A stretch of 64,000 nucleotides of DNA from Bacteroides fragilis (GCF_002849695.1 NZ_CP018937.1:4712001-4776000); one strand, 5' to 3'. Numbered from the stretch's first letter, positions 8,717 through 18,475 are shown. Numbers and translations: made by a program. The notes: generated by a model not told the origin, from the letters alone.

Positions 8717-10174
8717 ATGATGCAACAAGAAGAACCCAATAAATATGTAAAAGAACTCACGCAGGAGAAGTACAAATATGGCTTCACTACGAAGGTACAT
8801 ACAGATATCATAGAGAAGGGACTCAATGAAGACGTAGTGCGGCTTATCTCGTCTAAAAAGAACGAGCCGGACTGGTTGTTGGAATTCCGTCTGAAAGCCT
8901 ATCGTCATTGGCTGACACTGGAGATGCCTACCTGGGCACACTTGCGTATACCTGAGATTGACTATCAGGCCATTTCGTATTATGCCGACCCTACAAAGAA
9001 GAAAGAAGGTCCGAAGAGTATGGATGAAGTTGATCCGGAACTAATAAAGACATTCAATAAACTGGGTATTCCTTTGGAAGAGCAAATGGCACTGAGCGGT
9101 ATGGCTGTGGATGCAGTGATGGATTCAGTATCTGTGAAAACGACCTTTAAGGAAACACTGATGGAGAAAGGTATTATCTTTTGCTCGTTCAGTGAAGCAG
9201 TGCGTGAACATCCCGACCTGGTGAAGAAGTATCTTGGATCTGTAGTAGGTTATCGGGATAACTTTTTTGCAGCATTAAATTCCGCGGTATTTTCAGACGG
9301 TTCTTTCGTTTATATTCCTAAAGGGGTACGTTGTCCGATGGAACTTTCCACATACTTCCGTATCAACGCAGCCAATACCGGGCAGTTCGAACGTACATTA
9401 ATCGTAGCAGATGACGATAGCTATGTTTCCTATCTGGAAGGTTGTACCGCACCAATGCGGGACGAGAATCAATTACATGCCGCTATTGTCGAGATTGTGG
9501 TACACGATCGTGCAGAAGTAAAATACAGTACCGTTCAGAATTGGTATCCGGGTGATGCCGAAGGTAAAGGTGGAGTATACAATTTTGTGACGAAACGTGG
9601 TAATTGTAAAGGAGTAGATAGCAAACTCTCGTGGACTCAGGTTGAGACGGGATCAGCCATTACCTGGAAATACCCTTCTTGCATTCTCTCAGGTGATAAT
9701 TCTACCGCTGAATTTTATTCGGTAGCAGTGACAAACAATTACCAACAGGCAGATACAGGAACTAAAATGATTCATTTAGGTAAGAATACCCGTAGTACGA
9801 TTGTCAGTAAAGGTATATCTGCCGGAAAAAGTGAGAACTCTTACCGTGGGCTGGTTCGTGTAGCCGAAAAGGCGGATAATGCCCGTAATTATAGCCAGTG
9901 TGATTCATTGTTGCTGGGTGATAAGTGTGGCGCACATACTTTCCCCTACATGGATATCCATAACGAAACAGCAGTTGTTGAACATGAAGCAACTACCAGT
10001 AAGATTAGTGAGGATCAGATATTCTATTGTAATCAGCGTGGCATTTCCACTGAAGATGCCATTGGGCTGATTGTAAACGGCTATGCAAAGGAGGTACTTA
10101 ATAAACTTCCGATGGAATTTGCTGTAGAAGCTCAGAAGTTGCTTACGATCTCTCTTGAAGGTAGTGTAGGATAA
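8717..10174 (+). CDS. sufB: Fe-S cluster assembly scaffold protein SufB
   Basis: This 485-residue protein matches SufB over its full length, with the family stretches YIPKGVRCPMELSTYFRIN, WYPGDAEGKGGVYNFVTKRG and GDKCGAHTFPYMDIHNETA in the beta-helix core. SufB, with SufC and SufD, forms the cytosolic SufBC2D scaffold on which Fe-S clusters are built. The conserved Cys of SGDKCGAHTFP and the Glu/His residues near the C terminus (VEHEATTSKISEDQIFYCNQRG) fit the cluster-binding region. Translation can start at either of two adjacent ATG codons (8717 or 8720). Its stop overlaps the next start (TAATG), but that next gene is not sufC. Confidence 0.96.
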   Translation: MMQQEEPNKYVKELTQEKYKYGFTTKVHTDIIEKGLNEDVVRLISSKKNEPDWLLEFRLKAYRHWLTLEMPTWAHLRIPEIDYQAISYYADPTKKKEGPKSMDEVDPELIKTFNKLGIPLEEQMALSGMAVDAVMDSVSVKTTFKETLMEKGIIFCSFSEAVREHPDLVKKYLGSVVGYRDNFFAALNSAVFSDGSFVYIPKGVRCPMELSTYFRINAANTGQFERTLIVADDDSYVSYLEGCTAPMRDENQLHAAIVEIVVHDRAEVKYSTVQNWYPGDAEGKGGVYNFVTKRGNCKGVDSKLSWTQVETGSAITWKYPSCILSGDNSTAEFYSVAVTNNYQQADTGTKMIHLGKNTRSTIVSKGISAGKSENSYRGLVRVAEKADNARNYSQCDSLLLGDKCGAHTFPYMDIHNETAVVEHEATTSKISEDQIFYCNQRGISTEDAIGLIVNGYAKEVLNKLPMEFAVEAQKLLTISLEGSVG

Positions 10175-10920
10175 TGGGGTGCAAACGAATTGGTTGGTTA
10201 TTGATATTCCTGTTTTATGTGGGTATAGCGTTTGCACAGGATCTGGATGATCAGGAAAGAAGATGGGCAATCAGTGGCTCTTGGGGAGGAGACTGGCCGA
10301 TAGTAACAAAGAACACACTTTCGGGAAAAGCTGTTTCTACAGGCCATATACATACTTTATTGCTGGAGTATTATATTCCTTATACCCGTTTCTCTTTGAA
10401 GGGCGGCTATACAGGTGAAGAGATAAAACTGAATCCCGGTATTTCTGCCTCACTGAGCAATCTGGAAGTGGGAGGGCGATACTATTTCCTGCCACAACGT
10501 TTTGTGATTCAGCCTTACGGGGGACTCTCCACAGCATGGAATCTGTCTCCACGTCGACAATACGGTATAACCAGTGGCAGTTACTACGACCCTTCAAGGC
10601 AGGAATTTCGTAAAGACTACGATTGCCGATATCAGGTAAAAGAACCGCTATTCACTCTCTCTCCGGTGATAGGGGCCGATATATATTTTCTTTCATGTCT
10701 TGCTTTCACTCTGGAGTATAACTTCCGGATGGGCATTGCCGGAAGAATGAATGGAGAAGTAGAGAAGACTAATTCCCGGGGGAACGGGATAGTGCGTAGT
10801 AGCGGGATGCGGCAGACATTAAGCGTAGGAGTGAAAGTGAATTTTCCTTTTACTATTACGCAGACAGACGGCAATTCCATACTGCAATTGTTGGACGAAG
10901 TTATTTTTGGAGAAGAATAG
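10174..10920 (+). CDS. Predicted outer-membrane beta-barrel protein inside the suf operon
   Basis: The 248-residue protein begins with a signal peptide (about 1-21, GIAFAQ cleavage region) and then shows alternating hydrophobic/polar strands ending in aromatic residues. Examples are HTLLLEYYIPYTRFSLKGGY, LEVGGRYYFLPQRFVIQPYGG and LAFTLEYNFRMGIAG. This suits a small 8- to 10-stranded outer-membrane barrel. The tail after residue 230 is unlike a classical barrel ending in Phe. It shares some features with TraO-type Bacteroides proteins, but I would not assign that name. It overlaps the sufB stop by one base and sits 23 nt ahead of sufC, so it is translated in the middle of the SUF operon. Its role there is unknown. 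Confidence 0.7.
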   Translation: MGCKRIGWLLIFLFYVGIAFAQDLDDQERRWAISGSWGGDWPIVTKNTLSGKAVSTGHIHTLLLEYYIPYTRFSLKGGYTGEEIKLNPGISASLSNLEVGGRYYFLPQRFVIQPYGGLSTAWNLSPRRQYGITSGSYYDPSRQEFRKDYDCRYQVKEPLFTLSPVIGADIYFLSCLAFTLEYNFRMGIAGRMNGEVEKTNSRGNGIVRSSGMRQTLSVGVKVNFPFTITQTDGNSILQLLDEVIFGEE

Positions 10921-10943
10921 ATAATGAAATAATTGATAAGATC

Positions 10944-11696
10944 ATGTTAGAGATAAAAGACCTGCATGCCAGCATTAACGGCAAAGAGATATTGAAAGGC
11001 ATCAACTTGACGGTGAATCCGGGCGAAGTACATGCCATTATGGGACCCAATGGTTCAGGTAAGAGTACGCTTTCTTCTGTTCTGGTAGGTAATCCTGCTT
11101 TTGAAGTAACGAAAGGGAGTATTACATTCTACGGTAAGAACCTTTTGGAATTAAGTCCTGAAGACCGTAGCCACGAAGGTATCTTCCTTAGTTTTCAGTA
11201 TCCGGTAGAGATTCCGGGTGTGAGCATGGTTAACTTTATGCGTGCTGCTGTCAATGAACAGCGTAAATACAAAGGTTTGCCTGCTCTGACAGCCAGTGAG
11301 TTCCTGAAGCTGATGCGTGAAAAGCGTGCAGTAGTTGAGTTGGATAACAAATTGGCAAACCGCTCGGTAAATGAAGGCTTCTCGGGTGGAGAGAAAAAAC
11401 GTAACGAGATTTTCCAGATGGCTATGCTCGAACCCCGTCTTAGCATTCTGGACGAGACGGACTCCGGACTCGATATCGATGCGCTTCGTATTGTAGCCGA
11501 AGGAGTAAACAAATTGAAGACACCCGATACCAGTTGTATTGTCATCACTCACTACCAGCGTTTGTTGGATTACATAAAGCCGGATATCGTACATGTGCTC
11601 TATAAGGGACGTATTGTGAAGACAGCAGGTCCGGAGCTCGCTCTTGAGCTGGAAGAAAAAGGATACGATTGGATTAAGAAGGAATTAGGAGAATGA
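10944..11696 (+). CDS. sufC: SUF system ABC-type ATPase SufC
   Basis: The 250-residue protein is an ABC ATPase with Walker A GPNGSGKST (residues about 34-42), signature FSGGEKKRNEI (about 148-158) and Walker B LSILDETDSGLD (about 166-177). The sequence DETDSGLD is characteristic of SufC, where the usual DEPT is replaced. SufC hydrolyses ATP and drives conformational change in SufBC2D during Fe-S assembly. It lacks membrane segments, as expected for a soluble ATPase. Its end overlaps the sufD start by 4 nt (ATGA). Confidence 0.96.
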   Translation: MLEIKDLHASINGKEILKGINLTVNPGEVHAIMGPNGSGKSTLSSVLVGNPAFEVTKGSITFYGKNLLELSPEDRSHEGIFLSFQYPVEIPGVSMVNFMRAAVNEQRKYKGLPALTASEFLKLMREKRAVVELDNKLANRSVNEGFSGGEKKRNEIFQMAMLEPRLSILDETDSGLDIDALRIVAEGVNKLKTPDTSCIVITHYQRLLDYIKPDIVHVLYKGRIVKTAGPELALELEEKGYDWIKKELGE

Positions 11697-13048
11697 GTGT
11701 GATTATGAATGTAGAACAGCAATACATAGATCTTTTTGCTCAGTGTGAAGCGATGATCTGTCGTCATAGTGCCGAGCCCATGAATGCTCCCCGGGCGGCA
11801 GCTTTTGCTGATTTCGAGCGTCAGGGATTTCCTACGCGGAAGCAGGAAAAGTACAAATACACGGATGTCAGTAAATTCTTCGAGCCGGATTACGGCTTGA
11901 ATCTGAATCGTCTACCCATTCCGGTGAATCCTTATGAGGTGTTTAAATGCGATGTTCCGAATATGAGTACCTCATTGTTTTTTGTGGTGAACGATGCATT
12001 CTACAATCAGGTACTTCCTAAGTCCGGATTACCTGAGGGAGTTATTTTCGGCGGTCTGAGAGAAATGGCTGAGCAACATCCGGAACTTGTAAAAAAGTAT
12101 TACTGTAAGTTGGCAGATACTTCGAAGGATGCAGTAACGGCTTTTAATACAGCTTTTACTCAAGACGGAGTACTGATGTATGTTCCGAAGAATGTGGTTG
12201 TTGATAAACCCATCCAGTTGGTTAATATACTTCGTGCAGATGTCAATTTCATGGTAAACCGACGTGTGCTGATTATCCTTGAAGAGGGAGCTCAGGCCCG
12301 TTTGCTGGTTTGTGATCATGCCATGGATAATGTGAACTTTCTGGCAACGCAAGTCATTGAAGTGTTTGCGGAAGAAAACTCTGTTTTCGATCTTTACGAA
12401 CTGGAAGAGACCCATACCAGCACAGTGCGTTTCAGCAATCTGTATGTGAAGCAGGGAGCGAATAGCAATGTACTGCTCAATGGGATGACACTTCACAACG
12501 GGACAACCCGTAATACGACAGAGGTTACCCTTGCCGGTGAAGGTGCCGAGATTAATCTTTGTGGCATGGCCATTGCCGATAAGAACCAACATGTGGACAA
12601 TAATACTTCGATAGATCATGCTGTGCCGAATTGTACCAGTAATGAGTTATTCAAGTATGTACTTGATGATCAGTCAGTGGGTGCCTTTGCCGGATTGGTA
12701 CTTGTACGTCCGGATGCACAACATACCAGTTCTCAGCAGACAAACCGTAACCTCTGTGCCACTCGTGATGCCCGTATGTATACTCAGCCACAATTGGAGA
12801 TATATGCCGACGATGTAAAATGCTCCCATGGAGCTACAGTAGGTCAATTGGACGAAAATGCTCTCTTCTACATGCGTGCTCGTGGTATTGCAGAGAAGGA
12901 AGCCCGTTTGCTGTTGATGTTTGCTTTTGTCAACGAGGTGATTGATACCATTCGTTTGGAGGCATTGAAAGATCGCCTGCATTTATTGGTTGAAAAACGT
13001 TGCCGTGGTGAACTGAATAAGTGCCAGGGGTGTTCTATTTGCAAATAA
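11693..13048 (+). CDS. sufD: Fe-S cluster assembly protein SufD
   Basis: The 451-residue protein is SufD: it has the segment QEKYKYTDVSKFF near the N terminus, the beta-helix core shared with SufB (about 150-380), and the C-terminal signature CSHGATVGQLDENALFYMRARGI. SufD partners SufB and SufC in the scaffold and helps iron entry. The C terminus carries CRGELNKCQGCSIC, four cysteines in a short tail, which is more than in typical SufD. The start at 11693 overlaps sufC by 4 nt; the ATG at 11705 is an alternative. Confidence 0.94.
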   Translation: MSVIMNVEQQYIDLFAQCEAMICRHSAEPMNAPRAAAFADFERQGFPTRKQEKYKYTDVSKFFEPDYGLNLNRLPIPVNPYEVFKCDVPNMSTSLFFVVNDAFYNQVLPKSGLPEGVIFGGLREMAEQHPELVKKYYCKLADTSKDAVTAFNTAFTQDGVLMYVPKNVVVDKPIQLVNILRADVNFMVNRRVLIILEEGAQARLLVCDHAMDNVNFLATQVIEVFAEENSVFDLYELEETHTSTVRFSNLYVKQGANSNVLLNGMTLHNGTTRNTTEVTLAGEGAEINLCGMAIADKNQHVDNNTSIDHAVPNCTSNELFKYVLDDQSVGAFAGLVLVRPDAQHTSSQQTNRNLCATRDARMYTQPQLEIYADDVKCSHGATVGQLDENALFYMRARGIAEKEARLLLMFAFVNEVIDTIRLEALKDRLHLLVEKRCRGELNKCQGCSICK

Positions 13049-13059
13049 TCAGTGATAAA

Positions 13060-14271
13060 ATGAATATTCAGAAGATACGTGAAGACTTTCCCATACTCGG
13101 CCGTACGGTATATGGCAAGCCTTTGGTTTATTTAGATAACGGAGCGACTACTCAGAAGCCGCGCTTGGTGATTGACTCGATTGTAGATGAATATTACTCG
13201 GTCAATGCGAATGTACACCGTGGGGTTCATTTCCTGTCTCAACAGGCAACAGAACTGCATGAGGCCTCACGTGAGACTGTGCGTCAGTTCATTAATGCAC
13301 GTAGTACTCGTGAAGTCATTTTCACTCGCGGAACTACAGAGAGCATTAATTTAATTGTTTCCAGTTTTGGTGAAGAGTTCATGCAAGAGGGGGATGAAGT
13401 GATTATTTCAGTGATGGAACACCACAGTAACATCGTACCTTGGCAGTTGCTGGCAGCCCGTAAAGGGATTGCGATTAAAGTCATTCCGATGAATGATAAA
13501 GGTGAGCTGTTACTTGATGAATATGAAAAGCTTTTTTCTGAGCGTACTAAGATCGTCAGTGTAACTCAAGTATCCAATGTATTGGGAACAATCAATCCGG
13601 TAAAAGAGATGATTGCCACAGCACATGCCCATGGAGTACCTGTCATGATAGACGGTGCCCAGTCCATTCCTCATATGAAGGTGGATGTACAGGAACTGGA
13701 TGCTGATTTTTTTGTTTTTTCGGGTCATAAGGTATATGGACCGACCGGAATCGGTGTCCTGTATGGAAAGGAAGATTGGCTTGAGCGTCTTCCGCCTTAT
13801 CAGGGTGGGGGAGAGATGATTCAGTCCGTTTCTTTTGAGAAAACCGTTTTTGGTGAATTGCCTTTTAAGTTTGAGGCTGGAACTCCCGATTATATTGCTA
13901 CTACCGGACTTGCCAAGGCTTTGGATTATGTCACAGGCATTGGTTTAGATCATATAGCTGACCACGAACATGAGCTTACCATCTATGCTATGCAGCGATT
14001 GAAAGAGATCCCGGGTATGCGTATCTTTGGTGAGGCAGCACATAAAAGTAGCGTCGTTTCTTTCTTGGTAGGTGACATACATCATTTGGATATGGGGACT
14101 CTGCTCGATCGGCTGGGTATTGCCGTTCGTACCGGTCATCATTGTGCAGAACCATTAATGCACCGTTTGGGTATTGAAGGTACAGTTCGTGCATCTTTTG
14201 CTATGTACAATACAAAAGAAGAAATTGATGACCTTGTAGCCGGCATCGAGCGGGTTAGTAAGATGTTCTAA
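13060..14271 (+). CDS. sufS: Cysteine desulfurase SufS
   Basis: From the ATG at 13060 this is a 403-residue class V aminotransferase of the SufS type. The pyridoxal phosphate lysine is K224 in SGHKVYGP, and the catalytic cysteine is C362 in RTGHHCAEPLM, the short-loop form of group II desulfurases. It converts cysteine to alanine and supplies persulfide sulfur to SufBCD. A GTG at 13021 would extend the frame into sufD; the ATG matches the family start (IREDFPIL) and follows the sufD stop by 11 nt. It closes the operon, and a strong terminator lies 28 nt downstream. No sufE/sufU was seen. Confidence 0.95.
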   Translation: MNIQKIREDFPILGRTVYGKPLVYLDNGATTQKPRLVIDSIVDEYYSVNANVHRGVHFLSQQATELHEASRETVRQFINARSTREVIFTRGTTESINLIVSSFGEEFMQEGDEVIISVMEHHSNIVPWQLLAARKGIAIKVIPMNDKGELLLDEYEKLFSERTKIVSVTQVSNVLGTINPVKEMIATAHAHGVPVMIDGAQSIPHMKVDVQELDADFFVFSGHKVYGPTGIGVLYGKEDWLERLPPYQGGGEMIQSVSFEKTVFGELPFKFEAGTPDYIATTGLAKALDYVTGIGLDHIADHEHELTIYAMQRLKEIPGMRIFGEAAHKSSVVSFLVGDIHHLDMGTLLDRLGIAVRTGHHCAEPLMHRLGIEGTVRASFAMYNTKEEIDDLVAGIERVSKMF

Positions 14272-14298
14272 GCCAGTGTGTGTATTCTGACAAATATT

Positions 14299-14339
14299 AA
14301 AGTGTCGTGAAAGTAATGGGTTTTCACGACACTTTTTTT
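14299..14339 (+). terminator. Rho-independent terminator after sufS
   Basis: A perfect 14-bp stem, AAAGTGTCGTGAAA (14299-14312) and its inverse (14322-14335), is followed by T residues. It ends the cvpA-suf operon. Confidence 0.85.
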
Positions 14340-14533
14340 ATAATATCCGAGTGTTGAAATTATATTGATAAAAGGCGAGTCTTCGAGTATATCATTAGAT
14401 GTTAAGTGGATAAAGTTTCATTTCCGAATGTAGCTTTTGAGAATATACAAATAATAAAAATAGCCGGTTCCTTGTAACTTTTCGCCTCTTTTTGCGTCTA
14501 ATAATAATATAAACCTTATAAACAGAAAAGAAT

Positions 14534-14854
14534 ATGTTATTAGCAACCACTCCGATAATCGAAGGAAAACGAATAACCACTTATTATGGTATTGTGTCAG
14601 GAGAAACCATTATAGGTGCCAATGTTTTCCGTGACTTTTTTGCCAGTATTCGTGATATAGTAGGCGGACGTTCCGGTTCGTATGAGGAAGTGCTTCGTGA
14701 GGCAAAGGATACTGCTCTGAAAGAAATGTCTGAGCAGGCTCGCCAAATGGGTGCTAACGCTGTAATTGGTGTTGATTTGGATTATGAAACCGTTGGAGGA
14801 AGTGGTAGTATGCTGATGGTGACTGCAAGTGGAACAGCCGTATTTTTGGAATGA
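14534..14854 (+). CDS. YbjQ/UPF0145 family protein
   Basis: This 106-residue protein matches the YbjQ (UPF0145) family: TTPIIEGKRITTYYGIVSGETIIGANVFRDFFASIRDIVGGRSGSYE, then ARQMGANAVIGVDLDYETVG. The family forms a pentameric alpha/beta ring and is listed as a putative heavy-metal-binding domain, but the function is unproven. The protein is soluble, with no signal peptide. It stands alone between the suf operon and the alpha-galactosidase locus, with its own terminator. A possible promoter element TAACTTTT lies in the upstream gap, but it is not a full match. Confidence 0.85.
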   Translation: MLLATTPIIEGKRITTYYGIVSGETIIGANVFRDFFASIRDIVGGRSGSYEEVLREAKDTALKEMSEQARQMGANAVIGVDLDYETVGGSGSMLMVTASGTAVFLE

Positions 14855-14882
14855 TAGAGAAATCATAAAAGCTACGTTTAGA

Positions 14883-14918
14883 AATGCAGATGTTCCGAAC
14901 TTTCAGAACATCTGCATT
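14883..14918. terminator. Bidirectional hairpin between the YbjQ gene and the GH27 gene
   Basis: AATGCAGATGTTC (14883-14895) and GAACATCTGCATT (14906-14918) form a perfect 13-bp stem with a 10-nt loop between convergent genes. Confidence 0.75.
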
Positions 14919-14939
14919 GATTATGTCTTTTACCTATTG

Positions 14940-16529
14940 TTAACGACTCTTACTAATTTCCATTTTATCAATATCGGGTGCCCATCCGTTAGAGTTATAT
15001 AGGCGTATTGTATTATAACCCTTATGAAGTTTTACTTTGACAGTTGTTATTGCTGCTTGGTCCCATGCTCCGGAGCAAAGGCCGGATTGCTTATATTCTG
15101 ATTCATTGACAGCAATTTGTATATCACGTTTGTCTCCTGAAAAATAAGTTATCTTAAGTTGGTACTCTCCTCCTTTACTCACATATACCTTTCTGAATTC
15201 AGCCCAGTTAGATGGTGAGTTCCCAAGTCTTTTCATTATATAATCTCCAGATGCTCCTGCTTTATATGCAAAATGAGCCATTTGTTTGTTGTCTGGTAAA
15301 TACTCTTGCATGAAAGCATATTCAGCCTCATAACATATTCGGTCGTGGCGTTTACTACCTTCAAGTCTTATTAAGGCCGTTCCGTGTGCAGGAACTAAGG
15401 TTTCATAATATTCGGTGAATGTTCCTGTTTCTTGATGATTCCACAAGTCTCTGACTTGTACCTTGCCTGATAAATATAGTTTGTCGAAGTCAACTCTTAT
15501 TTTTTTTATTACATTACTTCTATTATATAAAGCGACAGCGCGTAGCTTGCCTTCGCGTTTTTGAATAGTTTTTGATAGGATTAAATAGTCTTTTCCCCGT
15601 TCTATAACTTCAGCTTGCATCCCCAAGGAGTCTTGATTTAATGCGATTACCTCTTGATTGGTAATGATCGATAATGTTTTCTCTGGAATTGTCCGAAGAT
15701 CGCATCCTATCATTAATGGAGAGGACATGATAGCCCATATTCCGAAATGGGTTTTTTCCTCGTCTTCACTGAGACCTCGTCCGACTTCAAGCATATCCAT
15801 GTCATTATAATGTCCCAGACTTACGTAAGGTGACAGGTAGAGATTCTTTTCAATGATTTGGTCAATCGTCTTAAATCGAGGATTAATGTCAGTGTGGATA
15901 CGCCAGGAACTTGCTAATCGGGTAGCCCAGGTACCAGGGAATTGCCATCGGCATATATTATATCGGACATCAGTTCGTCCTGTCCGGTTGATCGCTTTGT
16001 AGATGTCTGTATAGCGTTGCTGCTCACTTTGTCCGGTGGCTTCACCACCACACCAGTCAATCTTAATAAAATCATATCCCCAATCTTGGAAAAAGGTCTT
16101 ACAGTCTATATCATCATGTTGCCAGAGTCCTACTCCAACGCCAAGTGTATCTGCATCATAGATAGAGCCGCAAGTATTACTACCTGCGTCCGAATATATA
16201 CCTGCTTTTAATCCCTTAGAATGGATATAGTCAGCTAGTGCTTTCATTCCATTCGGGAATTTCTTTTTATTGGTAAACAGGTAACCATTTGAGTCCCGTC
16301 CTCCGAAATATCCGTCATCAATGTTCACATATTTGTATCCGGCATCCTTCAGACCGCGGGTAACCATAGCATCAGCTGTTTCTTGAATCAGTTTCTCGTT
16401 GATATGAACTCGGAATGTGTTCCATGAGCTCCATCCCATCATGGGAGTATTTGTGTTTTGTGCCGTGACAGTCGTGAAAAAACTTGCCCATAACAGAAGG
16501 CAACAGTAAGTAACTTTTTTTTTTCTCAT
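14940..16529 (-). CDS. Secreted alpha-galactosidase, GH27, with C-terminal binding domain
   Basis: The 529-residue protein has a signal peptide (about 1-23, TTVTAQ) and a GH27 barrel that opens with MMGWSSWNTF. The catalytic nucleophile is D158 in FIKIDWCGG and the acid/base is probably D214 in SWRIHTDI. After the beta-sandwich (about 310-395) an extra domain (about 400-529, GSKRHDRICYEAEYAFM onward, ending GWAPDIDKMEISK) resembles a CBM35-like carbohydrate-binding module. The enzyme releases terminal alpha-galactose in the periplasm or outside the cell. It lies 87 nt downstream of susD on the same strand, so it belongs to this utilisation locus. Confidence 0.9.
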   Translation of the reverse strand: MRKKKVTYCCLLLWASFFTTVTAQNTNTPMMGWSSWNTFRVHINEKLIQETADAMVTRGLKDAGYKYVNIDDGYFGGRDSNGYLFTNKKKFPNGMKALADYIHSKGLKAGIYSDAGSNTCGSIYDADTLGVGVGLWQHDDIDCKTFFQDWGYDFIKIDWCGGEATGQSEQQRYTDIYKAINRTGRTDVRYNICRWQFPGTWATRLASSWRIHTDINPRFKTIDQIIEKNLYLSPYVSLGHYNDMDMLEVGRGLSEDEEKTHFGIWAIMSSPLMIGCDLRTIPEKTLSIITNQEVIALNQDSLGMQAEVIERGKDYLILSKTIQKREGKLRAVALYNRSNVIKKIRVDFDKLYLSGKVQVRDLWNHQETGTFTEYYETLVPAHGTALIRLEGSKRHDRICYEAEYAFMQEYLPDNKQMAHFAYKAGASGDYIMKRLGNSPSNWAEFRKVYVSKGGEYQLKITYFSGDKRDIQIAVNESEYKQSGLCSGAWDQAAITTVKVKLHKGYNTIRLYNSNGWAPDIDKMEISKSR

Positions 16530-16553
16530 AAGGCGTTGTTATTATAAGATAAA

Positions 16554-16592
16554 TAGCCTGTATATTCCTGTTAATTAGGTATATACAGGCTA
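16554..16592 (-). terminator. Intercistronic hairpin between susD and the GH27 gene
   Basis: TAGCCTGTATAT (16554-16565) and ATATACAGGCTA (16581-16592) form a perfect 12-bp stem with a 15-nt loop. With no clear T-run on the minus strand it may act more as an mRNA-stabilising or attenuating element than a full stop. Confidence 0.55.
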
Positions 16593-16616
16593 ATTTGTGT
16601 CATTCGGATGGATGAA

Positions 16617-18461
16617 TTACCACCCAGGGTTTTGAACCAAATTCGAATTTACATTTAGATAGTCCTGTTTGATCGGACTCAGATATTGTTCGTCTCTGAA
16701 GATAAAAGGTTGAGCATCCAAACGTGCATTCTTATAGTATTCTTCATTAGTTGTACCGTAAGAGTTCAAGCCGATCATGCCATTCTCCATACCGCTCCAT
16801 TCTTTCTGGGCGATTAGCCAGCGACGATAATCATATGACATATGTCCTTCGAACATTAGTTCTACTGTTCTTTCACGGTGTATTGCTTTGCGGAGTTTGT
16901 CACCGATTGGAAGCCCTTTGTATGAAACTTCTATGTTAGGAATACCACCTCTCTGGCGAATCAGATTGAAGTACGTCAATGCATCTCCTTCCAGTGTACC
17001 ATTGTATTCAAAGTAAGCTTCTGCATAATCCAAATACAATTCTCCTAAACGGATAATAGGAAAGGGAAAAGCTACTAAAGAGTTACTGGTACCACTTACG
17101 AATGTTTCAGGATGAGCCAGTTTTGCAATAGCATATGATCCGTATAACTGGTCACTTCCTGCATCGCGTGTTCCATTCTGTTCTTTGAAGCGCATTTTGA
17201 GATTGATTGTATCACCGTTGATTAAATAGTCGCCACGGTTAAAGCCAATAGACCCATAGAAACGAGGTTCACGATTGCGATGAATCTGAGCAACAGAATC
17301 GCCTTCGGCTACATTGAAACGGTGTGTATAATCAAATTCAGGATCTTCATCCATCGGGAGTCCGTTCTTAGTCAGATACATATCAGCGCTGAAAGCTGTT
17401 GCTCCTAAAGCCCCGTAAGGAGCTCCCGAAGAGGTGCTGATACCTTTGGGGATCACATGTGTCTGAATGGAGTTTCCGTCAGCCCATGTCTCTTTCCAAC
17501 CACTATACCCCCAAATCAGTTCTTTATTCCAGGCGTCGACTACAAGATTGCGTGCATTGGCGATGGCTTGATTGAATGCTGGTAAATTACCTTTTTTGGT
17601 GTATTTATAAAGTTCCGCTCCGGCTTGATGTGCCATGTCGATGGCCTTTTTGCATTCGTCCATAGCTATTTTCCATTTATTTTTGTCATAGGCCAGGTTC
17701 ATAAGTAACTGTCCGTCCTTGTTCTTGAAATTGTCATACATTTCTGCATTTCCATTGAATTGTGGACTGGCGGCATACAAGTACATTCTTGCTTTTAGCG
17801 CTTGGGCAATCACTTTTGTAGCGCGGCCGTAATTAGAGGCTTTTACTGTCATGGGCAAATCGACAGAAGCATTGTCAAACATTTGTGCAATCCGATTTAC
17901 ACATTCATCATAGGGCACACGTGGCTTAAATAGCTCTTCTTTGGGAGCATTAAGTGGGATTGCCTCGTCAAGTATGACGATAGGTCCGTAGTTCTGTAAT
18001 AACAGGTAGTGATAATAAGCTATTAGAAATTTCACTTCTCCTTTCCAAAGTACTTTCTTGGCTGCAAGGTCAGCTTCTGAAATTTGAGATGGCTTTACAG
18101 CATCAATATTATCCAGGAATGTATAGCATTGGCGGATACCGTTATATGAGCTTTGCCAAACGTCGATGACTGGGTCGGCCGAATTATACAATCCTTGCTG
18201 CATCTTCATAAAGGTGAACCATGTGGTAGTCCAGTGTGCTGATCCGACAGTTTCAGGAGTTGTACACCAACTGAAATTTTGGCGGAAGTTCAGATAATTG
18301 GGTATGAAAGAGTAGCATGCGAAAACAAAATTTTCAGCAGTCTGTTCGTTCTTAAACGCATCGGCTAAGATAGGAGTGTCATCTGGTACAATATCCAGAT
18401 AATCACAAGAGTGCAAACTAGTTCCGATTAGTAAAGCTACGATTATATTTTTTAGTTTCAT
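16617..18461 (-). CDS. SusD/RagB family outer-membrane glycan-binding lipoprotein
   Basis: The 614-residue protein has a lipoprotein signal peptide (lipobox LHSC, Cys at 19) and the SusD hallmarks: the N-terminal SusD-like segment (about 30-220, with ENFVFACYSFIP and WKGEVKFLIAYYHYLLLQNYGPIVIL) and the C-terminal RagB/SusD domain (about 330-614, ending in IKQDYLNVNSNLVQNPGW). SusD forms a lid over the SusC channel and captures the glycan at the cell surface. It is 14 nt downstream of susC. The adjacent alpha-galactosidases suggest alpha-galactosides as substrate, but the true glycan is not shown by the sequence. Confidence 0.95.
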   Translation of the reverse strand: MKLKNIIVALLIGTSLHSCDYLDIVPDDTPILADAFKNEQTAENFVFACYSFIPNYLNFRQNFSWCTTPETVGSAHWTTTWFTFMKMQQGLYNSADPVIDVWQSSYNGIRQCYTFLDNIDAVKPSQISEADLAAKKVLWKGEVKFLIAYYHYLLLQNYGPIVILDEAIPLNAPKEELFKPRVPYDECVNRIAQMFDNASVDLPMTVKASNYGRATKVIAQALKARMYLYAASPQFNGNAEMYDNFKNKDGQLLMNLAYDKNKWKIAMDECKKAIDMAHQAGAELYKYTKKGNLPAFNQAIANARNLVVDAWNKELIWGYSGWKETWADGNSIQTHVIPKGISTSSGAPYGALGATAFSADMYLTKNGLPMDEDPEFDYTHRFNVAEGDSVAQIHRNREPRFYGSIGFNRGDYLINGDTINLKMRFKEQNGTRDAGSDQLYGSYAIAKLAHPETFVSGTSNSLVAFPFPIIRLGELYLDYAEAYFEYNGTLEGDALTYFNLIRQRGGIPNIEVSYKGLPIGDKLRKAIHRERTVELMFEGHMSYDYRRWLIAQKEWSGMENGMIGLNSYGTTNEEYYKNARLDAQPFIFRDEQYLSPIKQDYLNVNSNLVQNPGW

Positions 18462-18475
18462 AATTATTCAGATTT

